Origin: Microbacterium suwonense
GTDB taxonomy: Bacteria; Actinomycetota; Actinomycetes; Actinomycetales; Microbacteriaceae
DNA: 64,000 bases
Direction: 5' to 3'
Assembly (NCBI RefSeq): GCF_030296555.1
Contig: NZ_AP027728.1
Location: 1-64,000 of the forward strand
The notes beneath the pieces were generated by a model. That model saw only the letters and a list, made by a program, of their open reading frames with translations. It was not told the origin of the DNA and ran no database searches. This document shows, piece by piece, positions 57,346 through 64,000 of this stretch (its first letter is position 1; the number at the start of each line of letters is the position of its first letter). The position numbers were made by a program, and so were the translations under genes.

Positions 57346-58538
57346 GGCACCAGCATGACATCAACGACGTCGCCGACCTCGACGCGATCCACCTCGGCCG
57401 GCACGATCGCGTACGCCTCGGCCCGCCCCAGACTGGCGGCCAGATGTGAGCCGCCCGACGATGCCGGCCGCACGCCCTCGCGGGTGACCAGCACCGGACG
57501 GTACTGGCGACGCCCGGCCGGCGTGCGCCACGCCTGGATCACCGGCAGTCGCACCACCAGGCGGTCCAGCTCCGCGGCACCCTGCATGGCTCGCAGCGCG
57601 GGGCGCACGAACACCTCGAACGACACCGCCACGCTCACCGGGTTCCCCGGCAGACCGAACAGCAGCGGCTCCCCGTCGCCGAATCCCTGCGGCTTGCCCG
57701 GCTGCATGGCGACCTTGTCGAACTGCATCCGCGCGACGTTCTTGACCACCTCGTAGGCACCCTCGCTGACGCCGCCCGAGGTGATCACGACATCCGCACC
57801 CAGGGTCGCAGACCCTGTCAGCGCGGCTCGCAGGCCGTCGCCGTCGTCGCTCACCGACGTCGTCAGCACCACCTCGGCACCGTTCTCGCGGCACAGTCCC
57901 TGCAGCAGCGTGCTGTTCGACTCCGGGATCTGCCCGCGCTCCAGCGGCTCACCGGGCGGACGCAGCTCGTCGCCGGTGGAGATCACCGCCACGCGCGGCA
58001 CGCGGGAGACCACGACCTCCTGCACACCGGCAGCGGCTGCGGCCGCCAGCTGCCTGCCTCCCAGCTCGGCTCCGGCGGGCAGGATCTCGTCGCCGGCATG
58101 GCACTCCTCGGCCTGCGGGCGGATGTGCGCGCCACGGGCGCGGGGAGCAGCGATCACCCGGATGCTGCCGAGCGAATCGGCCAGGCCCTCGGCGGTGTCC
58201 TCGAAGGGCACGATCGCGTCGGCGTCGCGCGGCACGGGAGCGCCGGTCATGATCCGCACCGCCTGTCCTGGCCCGAACGCCGGATCGGCCGGGCTGCCGG
58301 CCGGCATGTCGGCGACGACGTCAAGGGTCACGGGAGAGTCGGCGGACGCTTCCGCGACGTCGGCGAACCGCACGGCGAAGCCGTCCATCGCCGAGTTGTC
58401 GAACAGCGGCAGGTCCACGGCCGAACGCACCGGCTCGCGCAGGATGCGCCCGAGCGCTCCCTGAAGCGGCAGATGCACGGCATCCAGCGGGTGCACAGCG
58501 GCGAGGATGCGCTCACGATGCTCTTCGACGGTGATCAT
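57342..58538 (-). CDS. moeA: Molybdopterin molybdotransferase MoeA
   Basis: 398 residues. ITVEEHRERILAAV at the start, PLFDNSAMDGFAVRF, RIMTGAPVPRDADAIVPFE, RVAVISTGDELRPPGE, VVITSGGVSEGAYEVVKN, QPGKPQGFG and LLFGLPGNPVSVAVSFEVFV are all MoeA blocks. Inserts molybdate into adenylated molybdopterin. ATG 58538 has AGGAGG upstream and overlaps the moeB stop (ATGA). The upstream in-frame extension is not MoeA-like. Confidence 0.95.
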   Translation of the reverse strand: MITVEEHRERILAAVHPLDAVHLPLQGALGRILREPVRSAVDLPLFDNSAMDGFAVRFADVAEASADSPVTLDVVADMPAGSPADPAFGPGQAVRIMTGAPVPRDADAIVPFEDTAEGLADSLGSIRVIAAPRARGAHIRPQAEECHAGDEILPAGAELGGRQLAAAAAAGVQEVVVSRVPRVAVISTGDELRPPGEPLERGQIPESNSTLLQGLCRENGAEVVLTTSVSDDGDGLRAALTGSATLGADVVITSGGVSEGAYEVVKNVARMQFDKVAMQPGKPQGFGDGEPLLFGLPGNPVSVAVSFEVFVRPALRAMQGAAELDRLVVRLPVIQAWRTPAGRRQYRPVLVTREGVRPASSGGSHLAASLGRAEAYAIVPAEVDRVEVGDVVDVMLVP

Positions 58539-59657
58539 GCCGACTGCCTCCTGCTGTTGTATCCGTCCATCCCGCCGCGCAGCACCACGGCATCGACACC
58601 CGCCGTGCGCAGCGCCCGCGCCGCCCGGCGCGCGCGGCCACCCACCTGGCACACCACGACCACCTCACGGCCGGACAGTTCCCCCACCGCCGCATCGATG
58701 TCGCCGAGCAGCGCGGCCAGCGGCCGGTGCTGCGCCCCCGGCAGGGTGCCTGAGGCGATCTCATCGGCCTCGCGCACATCGATCACGACGGCGCCCTCGC
58801 CGGGATCGTCGACCTCGGGCGCGCTCGGCGGCGCGGGACGCGAAGGAGCGACACCGGATGCAGGGAGATCGGATGCCGTGACACCGGATGCTGGGCTCGT
58901 GCGCGCTGCGCGCAGCGGTGCCTCGCGCACCGTCCCCGCAAGCGCATCGATCATCGCGATCCGTCCCAGCAGCGGCTGACCGATCCCGGTGATCAGCTTG
59001 AGCGCCTCGGATGCCATCAGCGAACCCGCCTGCAGGCAGAGCGGACCGAACACGCCCACCGCCGAGCACGCCGGTGCCTCGCTGCCCGGTGGGTACAGGT
59101 CGTTCAGCTGCACGGCATCCGTTCCCTCGGGAGGTGCCGACCAGAACACCGTCACCAGTCCGGCGAACTCCTGCACCGTGCCCCACACCAGCGGAACGGC
59201 CAGCCGCTCGCAGGCCGCCGCGACGATCTCACGGCTCTCGAAGGAATCCGTGCCGTCGAGCACCAGGTCCACACCCGAGATCAGCTCGGCGGCGTTGTCG
59301 TGCGTGAGCCGGGTGCCCACGACCCGCACCTCGGTCTCGGACATCTCGGCGGCCACCCGTACGACGCTGTCGGTCTTGGGCCGCCCGACGTCCTGCAGAC
59401 GGTGGATCACCTGCCGCTGCAGGTTCGACAGCTCGATGTCGTCGTCGTCGAACACGACGATCCGTCCGACCCCTGCGGATGCCAGCGCCAGCACCGCCGG
59501 CGAGCCCAGCCCGCCGGCACCGATGATGCCCACCGTCGCAGCCGCGATGCGCCGCTGGCCGTCGGGGCCGAGCCCCACCAGGCGCTGGTGTCGTGCCGTG
59601 CGCGCTGCTCCCTGCTGCTGAGCGCGTCAACGGGTTCGACCAGCGGGGGAGCGACAT
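58535..59657 (-). CDS. moeB: MoeB-type adenylyltransferase fused to a rhodanese domain (two frame breaks near start)
   Basis: ThiF/E1-like domain: TVGIIGAGGLGSPAVLALASAGVG, DDDDIELSNLQRQVIH and LVLDGTDSFESREIVAAAC. A C-terminal rhodanese domain (VVIDVREADEIASGTLPGA; catalytic Cys in VVVVCQVGGRARRAA) follows, as in MOCS3/MoeBR. It adenylates MoaD and supplies the sulfur. Start ATG 59657 requires one base in run 59645-59649 (MSLPPLVEPVDALSSREQ) and one near 59598-59606 (TARHQRLVGLGPDG). Repaired length is 374 residues. As written, translation can begin only at an internal GTG near 59578. -10 TACCCT is 7 nt upstream of ATG 59657. Confidence 0.87.
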
Positions 59658-59670
59658 ACCCAACAGGGTA
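59657..59670. promoter_or_regulatory. Palindrome over the moeB promoter
   Basis: TACCCAACAGGGTA, a 5-bp inverted repeat with 4-nt spacer, covers the minus-strand -10 TACCCT and reaches the ATG of moeB. Candidate operator. Confidence 0.4.
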
Positions 59671-59712
59671 GCCCTTGAGCCACACGGCAGGGCGTCCGCA
59701 TGTGCGGAGAAA

Positions 59713-59742
59713 ATCACCGCAGTGTTCCGCATCAGCGGTGAT
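59713..59742. promoter_or_regulatory. Inverted repeat over the HTH-TOBE regulator promoter
   Basis: ATCACCGC (59713-59720) and GCGGTGAT (59735-59742), spacer 14 nt; overlapped by TGCGGA/TCCGCA (59703-59731). The right arm abuts the -10 TAGCCT (59742-59747), itself 6 nt before ATG 59754. Good candidate for autoregulation by the HTH-TOBE protein and control of the divergent moco operon. Confidence 0.5.
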
Positions 59743-59753
59743 AGCCTGCCGTC

Positions 59754-60149
59754 ATGTCCGCAAGCTACAAGATCGCGCAGGCCGCCGACCTGCTCGGCGT
59801 CAGCGACGACACCGTGCGGCGATGGGTCGATCAGGGCGTGCTGCCGGTCACCGATGCCAGCCCCGCCGAGATCCCCGGCGAGGCGCTCGCGCAGCACGCC
59901 ATCGCCCTGGCGAGATCCGCCGACGACGCCACCGGGGTGCGCTCCAGCGCGCGCAACCGGTTCACCGGCCTGGTCACGAACGTGATCATGGACACCGTCG
60001 CCGCGCAGGTGGAGATCCAGGCGGGACCGCACCGGGTGGTGTCCCTGATGACCGCCGAGGCCGTGCGCGACCTGGGCCTGGAAGTCGGTTCGCTCGCGGT
60101 CGCCGTGGTCAAGGCCACCACCGTCATCGTCGAAGCGCCGACGCACTGA
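59754..60149 (+). CDS. Helix-turn-helix plus TOBE/Mop-domain regulator (molybdate-binding type)
   Basis: 131 residues. N-terminal excisionase/MerR-like helix-turn-helix (YKIAQAADLLGVSDDTVRRWVDQG) and a C-terminal Mop/TOBE domain (SARNRFTGLVTNVIMDTVAAQVEIQAGPHRVVSLMTAEAVRDLGLEVGSLAVAVVKATTVIVE, residues about 66-128). The second domain is the oxyanion-binding fold of molbindins and ModE. Its place between divergent moco genes and modABC implies molybdate-dependent control. ModE itself has a different HTH, so this is a compact alternative. Confidence 0.88.
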   Translation: MSASYKIAQAADLLGVSDDTVRRWVDQGVLPVTDASPAEIPGEALAQHAIALARSADDATGVRSSARNRFTGLVTNVIMDTVAAQVEIQAGPHRVVSLMTAEAVRDLGLEVGSLAVAVVKATTVIVEAPTH

Positions 60150-60203
60150 CCGCCGCCCTCTCGCCATGCCTGCCACACCCATCTCTCGGATCAAGGAGCA
60201 CCC

Positions 60204-60986
60204 ATGCGTCGGACGATGACGATCGCGGCCGGCGGGGCTGCACTCGCCCTGCTGCTGAGCGGGTGCTCCGGTGCGCCGCAGGACGCCGCGCCGTCACCGG
60301 CACACACCGACACGCTCAGCGGAGACCTCGCGATCTCGGCAGCCGCATCGCTGAAGGGCGCGTTCGATGAGGCGATCGAGCAGTTCTCGTCTCAGCATCC
60401 CGCGGTGACGGTCACCGCCACCTACGACGGATCCAGCACCCTGGCCACCCAGATCAACGGCGGCGCTCGCGTGGACGTCTTCGCCTCGGCCGATGAGGCC
60501 AACATGACCAAGGTCACGAGCCCCGGCCTCGCCGTCGACCCGGTGCTGTTCGCCCACAACACCCTGGTGGTGGTGGTGCCGAAGGGGAACCCGGCCGGCA
60601 TCGAGACGCTCGCCGATCTGGCCGATCCCGACGCGAAGGTCGTGCTGTGTGCACCCGAGGTGCCGTGCGGCGGCGCCTCGCAGAGACTGCTCGACGGGCA
60701 GGGCGTGAAGCTCACCCCGGTCAGCCAGGAACAGAACGTGACCGCCGTGCTCACCAAGGTGCGCAGCGACGAGGCCGACGCCGGCCTGGTGTACAAGACC
60801 GATGCCGCCACCACCGACGAGGTCGAGTCATTCACCCCCGACGGCGCCGACCAGGTGGTCAACTCGTACCCGATCGTGGTGCTCGAGGATGCGCCGAACC
60901 CCGACGCGGCGCAGGCCTTCGTCGACTTCATCACAGGAACCGCCGGGCAGCAGATCCTGGCGATGTTCGGATTCGACGGCCCGTGA
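60204..60986 (+). CDS. modA: Molybdate ABC transporter, substrate-binding lipoprotein ModA
   Basis: 260 residues. Lipoprotein signal with LLLSGCSG (Cys about 21). LAISAAASLKGAFDEAIEQFSSQHP is the ModA opening motif; GARVDVFASADEANM and VLCAPEVPCGGASQRLL follow. Captures molybdate or tungstate. Stop overlaps the modB GTG by 4 bp. Confidence 0.95.
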   Translation: MRRTMTIAAGGAALALLLSGCSGAPQDAAPSPAHTDTLSGDLAISAAASLKGAFDEAIEQFSSQHPAVTVTATYDGSSTLATQINGGARVDVFASADEANMTKVTSPGLAVDPVLFAHNTLVVVVPKGNPAGIETLADLADPDAKVVLCAPEVPCGGASQRLLDGQGVKLTPVSQEQNVTAVLTKVRSDEADAGLVYKTDAATTDEVESFTPDGADQVVNSYPIVVLEDAPNPDAAQAFVDFITGTAGQQILAMFGFDGP

Positions 60987-61789
60987 CCCGACGCGGCTAC
61001 GCACCGAGAGTGCTGGCGGTCCCCGCCCTGGTGGGGATCGTCTTCCTCGTGCTGCCGCTGGCCGCACTGGTCGGCCGGGTGCAGTGGCCCACCCTCTGGC
61101 AGGACGTCACCTCGCCCGAGGCGCTGAACGCGCTGCGGCTGTCGCTGATCACCGGACTCGTCGCCACGTCCATCTGCTTGCTGATCGGCATCCCGCTCGC
61201 CCTGTTCATCGCCCGGGCAGCACCGCGCACCGCCGCTCTGCTGCGCGCGGTCGTCACCGTCCCCCTCGTGCTGCCGCCGATGGTCGGCGGTCTCTCGCTC
61301 CTGTTCCTGTTCGGCCGCTCCGGCTGGCTGGGCTGGACCGGCTGGCAGGTGCCGTTCACGACCGTCGCCGTCGTGCTCGCGCAGACCTTCGTGGCGCTCC
61401 CGTTCCTGGTGCTGGCATTGGAGGGCGCCATCCGCACCTCGGGCATCGACTACGAGCGCACCGCGGCAGGGCTGGGCGCGGGCTCGTGGACGATCCTGTG
61501 GCGGGTCACCCTTCCGCTCGCGGCTCCCGGCCTGCTCTCGGGGACCGTGCTGTGCTTCGCGCGCGCCGCCGGCGAGTTCGGCGCCACCGCGCTGTTCGCC
61601 GGCAACGCTCCCGGCGTCACGCAGACCATGCCACTGGCGATCTACACGGCATTCAACGGCGCGGGCGTCAGCCAGGGCAGCGCGATCGCCCTGTCGCTGA
61701 TGCTGCTGGTCACCTCGGTCGCCGTGCTGCTGCTGGTGCGCGGCTGGCGGCCCGGCGGCGGCGTCGCGGTTCAGGAGGAGCTGCGATGA
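60983..61789 (+). CDS. modB: Molybdate ABC transporter permease ModB
   Basis: 268 residues, five to six helices. LRLSLITGLVATSICLLIGIPLALFIARAAP, VVTVPLVLPPMVGGLSLLFLFG and the EAA loop ERTAAGLGAGSWTILWRVTLPLAAPGLLSG are ModB-like. GTG at 60983 overlaps modA; the stop overlaps the modC ATG. Confidence 0.95.
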   Translation: MTRRGYAPRVLAVPALVGIVFLVLPLAALVGRVQWPTLWQDVTSPEALNALRLSLITGLVATSICLLIGIPLALFIARAAPRTAALLRAVVTVPLVLPPMVGGLSLLFLFGRSGWLGWTGWQVPFTTVAVVLAQTFVALPFLVLALEGAIRTSGIDYERTAAGLGAGSWTILWRVTLPLAAPGLLSGTVLCFARAAGEFGATALFAGNAPGVTQTMPLAIYTAFNGAGVSQGSAIALSLMLLVTSVAVLLLVRGWRPGGGVAVQEELR

Positions 61790-62679
61790 GCGGTGCGGTG
61801 CTGGACGCGCAGGTGCGGGTCGACCGCGGCGGCTTCGCGCTGGATGCGCGGCTGCGGGCGGCATCCGGAGAGATCGTCGCCGTGATGGGACCATCGGGGG
61901 CAGGCAAATCGACGCTGCTTGGCGCGATCGCGGGCTTCACGACCCTCACCGGCGGCACCGTGCGGCTGGATGACACGACGGTGCAGGATGCCGGATCCGT
62001 CGACGTGCCCGCACGCGAACGCGGCGTGATCCTGCTCGGGCAGCAGCCCCGGCTCTTCCCGCACCTGAGCGCGCGCGACAACATCGCCTTCGGCCCGCGG
62101 GCGCGTCGCGTCGCGAAGGCGAAGGCGCGGGCGGATGCGGACACCTGGCTCGAGCGCATCGGCCTGGCGGGGATGGGCGACCGTCACCCGGAGAGGCTGT
62201 CCGGCGGGCAGCAGCAGCGCGTCGCCCTCGCGCGGGCCCTGGCCACCTCACCCCGTGTGCTGCTGCTGGACGAGCCGCTGACCTCCCTCGACCCGGAGAC
62301 CGCCGACGGCATCCGCTCCCTGCTGCGCGACGCGCTCGCCGAGACGAGGATCACCACCGTGCTCGCAACGCACGACGCGACCGACGCGATCGCCCTCGCC
62401 GGGCGGCTCCTCGTGCTCGAACACGGGCGCGTCACCGACGAAGGGAGCCCCGCCGCGGTGCTCGGAGCGCCCGCGACGTCGTTCATCGCCGCCGTCGCGC
62501 TGAACGCGTCCGCGAGCGGAGACCCGTGGGAGGCGAAGGTGGAGCGCGTGCAGACGGATGCCGACGGCATCCGCGTCCACGCACGCATCGCCGACGGCAC
62601 TCCGATCGAACTGGGATTCCCGTCCGGGACGCCGATGGCGGCAGGCTCGACGATCAGCATCCGTCCGCCGGCATCCTGA
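61786..62679 (+). CDS. modC: Molybdate ABC transporter ATP-binding protein ModC
   Basis: 297 residues. Walker A MGPSGAGKSTLLGAIAG, Q-loop LLGQQPRLFPHLSARDNI, signature ERLSGGQQQRVALARAL, Walker B VLLLDEPLTSLDPET, H-loop VLATHDATDAIAL. The C-terminus is shorter than a full TOBE domain. ATG 61786 overlaps modB. Confidence 0.95.
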   Translation: MSGAVLDAQVRVDRGGFALDARLRAASGEIVAVMGPSGAGKSTLLGAIAGFTTLTGGTVRLDDTTVQDAGSVDVPARERGVILLGQQPRLFPHLSARDNIAFGPRARRVAKAKARADADTWLERIGLAGMGDRHPERLSGGQQQRVALARALATSPRVLLLDEPLTSLDPETADGIRSLLRDALAETRITTVLATHDATDAIALAGRLLVLEHGRVTDEGSPAAVLGAPATSFIAAVALNASASGDPWEAKVERVQTDADGIRVHARIADGTPIELGFPSGTPMAAGSTISIRPPAS

Positions 62680-62774
62680 CTCCCTGCGTTCCGCACCGGA
62701 GCGGGGGCATCACCGGGGAGTACGGTGGCAGACAGACCGTGGAAGAGGCGAAGGCGCACACCCGGGAGGATGCC

Positions 62775-63686
62775 ATGGGCAGGATCACCAGCCGCAAGAA
62801 GGTCGTTCACATCGCGGCGGCGGGTCATGCCGGGAGCCGGGCGGTGCGCCGGCTCGACTCCCTCGCCGTCGAGGAGCCCCTGGAGATCAGGGTCGCCGGC
62901 GAGCCGCTGACGGTCACCATGCGCACCCCGGGGCACGACGTCGAGCTGGCCGCCGGATTCCTGGTCTCGGAGGGCGTGATCATCCATCGTGAGCAGTTCG
63001 CCTCGGCGATCCACTGCGGCGGCCCCGGGACGGGAGGCGCCGCCGCGACCCCCGGCGCCTACGCGCTGGGCGCCTCGGCCGTCGACGGCGGCAACACCTA
63101 CAACGTGCTCGATGTCACCCTGGCTCCGGGCACGCCGTTGCCCGACCCGGCCCGGGCCCGGCACTCGTACACCACCAGTGCATGCGGCGTGTGCGGTGCC
63201 GCCTCCATCGAGCAGGTGTCCACCACCTCCGCGTTCGATGTGTCCGAAGACCCGCTCGTCGTGGATGCTGACACCCTGGTGGCCCTGCCCGAACTGCTGC
63301 GCTCGCAGCAGAACGTGTTCGACAAGACCGGCGGGCTGCACGCCGCCGGGCTCTACGACGCGGCGACCGGTGAGCTGCTGGTCGTACGCGAGGACGTCGG
63401 GCGGCACAACGCCGTCGACAAAGTCGTCGGCTGGGCCGTGCTGAACGGGCGGCTGCCGCTGACCGGCACTGTGCTGCAGGTGTCGGGCCGGGCAAGCTTC
63501 GAGCTCGTGCAGAAGGCGGTGATGGCAGGCATCCCGATGCTCTCGGCCGTGTCGGCGCCGTCGTCGCTCGCGGTGGAGATGGCGGAGTCGACCGGCCTGA
63601 CCCTGGCGGGCTTCGTGCGCGGCACCAGCATGAACGTCTACTCGCGCCCGGAGCGGGTGCGCGAGGGCGTGTTGACGCCGGCCTGA
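62775..63686 (+). CDS. fdhD: Formate dehydrogenase accessory sulfurtransferase FdhD
   Basis: 303 residues. Transfers sulfur from the cysteine desulfurase to the molybdenum of bis-MGD formate dehydrogenases. RTPGHDVELAAGFLVSEGVI, the catalytic loop TSACGVCGAASIE with its two cysteines, DVGRHNAVDKVVGWAV and SGRASFELVQKAVMAGIPML are diagnostic. GGGAGGATGCC precedes ATG 62775. It directly precedes the FdhF/YdeP-type gene it probably serves. Confidence 0.95.
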   Translation: MGRITSRKKVVHIAAAGHAGSRAVRRLDSLAVEEPLEIRVAGEPLTVTMRTPGHDVELAAGFLVSEGVIIHREQFASAIHCGGPGTGGAAATPGAYALGASAVDGGNTYNVLDVTLAPGTPLPDPARARHSYTTSACGVCGAASIEQVSTTSAFDVSEDPLVVDADTLVALPELLRSQQNVFDKTGGLHAAGLYDAATGELLVVREDVGRHNAVDKVVGWAVLNGRLPLTGTVLQVSGRASFELVQKAVMAGIPMLSAVSAPSSLAVEMAESTGLTLAGFVRGTSMNVYSRPERVREGVLTPA

Positions 63687-63829
63687 GTGCGATTCCGGGC
63701 GCCCTGGTTCACGCCTGAGCGACGTCTGGCGTCTGCGCGGACGTCCCCGCCCTGCGCGGCGGAAAACGGCTTCCTGATCTTCTCGGCACCGGCCCGACAC
63801 CCTTGCGCGGATCGTATATGACTGGTAGG

Positions 63830-63849
63830 CCTGTGGTCAGAGACACAGG
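63830..63849. promoter_or_regulatory. Short inverted repeat before the FdhF-type gene
   Basis: CCTGTG (63830-63835) and CACAGG (63844-63849) with an 8-nt spacer, ending just before the Shine-Dalgarno GAAGGAG. Could be an operator or a translational hairpin. Confidence 0.35.
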
Positions 63850-63866
63850 CGAAGGAGCGTGTGACG

Positions 63867-64000
63867 ATGGCTGCCAAGGCCCCGATCGAGGACATCAGCG
63901 AAGACGCGCGGGAGATGGAAGTCAGTCCGCCTCGCGAGTGGGCGGCGGGGATTCCCGGCGTGACGCATTCGATGATCCCGGCGATGAAGGACATGGGGGT
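63867..64000 (+). CDS. FdhF/YdeP-type molybdopterin oxidoreductase (partial, 5' end only)
   Basis: The window holds about 45 codons: MAAKAPIEDISEDAREMEV, PPREWAAGIPGVTHSMIPAM and KDMGV. The acidic start followed by PxEWAAGxPGVxHS matches the N-terminus of actinobacterial FdhF/YdeP-family oxidoreductases. ATG 63867 has GAAGGAG 9 bases upstream; a GTG two codons earlier is less well spaced. Linkage to fdhD and moco genes supports a bis-MGD enzyme. Catalytic residues lie beyond the window. Confidence 0.75.
   Translation, partial: MAAKAPIEDISEDAREMEVSPPREWAAGIPGVTHSMIPAMKDMG

Overview
The window is high-GC actinobacterial chromosome, most likely Microbacterium or a close Microbacteriaceae relative. 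The evidence is RamB-type control of the glyoxylate genes, a NusG with a long acidic N-terminal extension, the tRNA-Trp/secE/nusG/rplK/rplA order, an L10 leader before rplJ-rplL, DUF222-HNH and AbiEi/DUF559-like genes, many leaderless promoters and a very frequent GGATGCC/GGCATCC word. The genus is an inference from style, not from a marker-gene comparison.

Layout. 1-5.2 kb: glyoxylate bypass (aceB-aceA, then an RraA-like gene) with divergent ramB. 5.2-11.2 kb: PucR-type regulator, gabT and two succinate-semialdehyde-type dehydrogenases (GABA to succinate). 11.3-14.2 kb: membrane protein, ECF sigma factor and pyruvate:quinone oxidoreductase. 14.3-17.1 kb: tRNA-Trp, secE, nusG, rplK, rplA. 17.2-21.2 kb: polar amino-acid ABC transporter, LysE/ArgO exporter and its ArgP-like regulator. 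21.3-23.3 kb: YqaJ-like nuclease, and an AbiEi/DUF559-like gene between two copies of a complex palindrome. 23.4-24.6 kb: rplJ-rplL. 24.6-29.6 kb: LacI regulator with a CebR-type operator and an AglEFG-like sugar importer. 29.7-34.1 kb: cystathionine beta-synthase and gamma-synthase (transsulfuration), Bcr/CflA exporter, cupin. 34.15-35.6 kb: first ISL3 element. 35.7-40 kb: PAP2 phosphatase, GNAT, tRNA-Ser, two unknown envelope proteins, TrhO. 40-48.9 kb: MoxR/DUF58/transglutaminase operon, large DEAD-box helicase, SRP RNA, rhomboid-like protein, lysozyme-like protein. 49-54.6 kb: DUF222-HNH gene and a SecD-head-like membrane gene broken by two different ISL3 elements. 54.7-64 kb: molybdenum cofactor synthesis (mogA, moaE, moaD, DUF6457, mobA, moaC, moeA, moeB-rhodanese), a HTH-TOBE molybdate-type regulator, modABC, fdhD and the start of an FdhF/YdeP-type oxidoreductase. 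Molybdate uptake, cofactor synthesis, enzyme sulfuration and a client enzyme thus sit together.

Data quality. At least ten genes need a one- or two-base correction to read as full-length family members. Most lesions fall in G or C runs of 4-6, often in the context GGGGAG. This looks like systematic homopolymer undercalling rather than mass gene decay, so those genes are annotated as single CDSs with the lesion noted.

The most unusual structures are (i) a dispersed ~70-bp palindromic element with GCCCGTCTATATG-type arms, always just after a stop codon (four copies); (ii) two ~75-bp nested palindromes in direct orientation bracketing one nuclease-like gene; and (iii) the double-IS-interrupted gene, which can be rebuilt exactly from target duplications.
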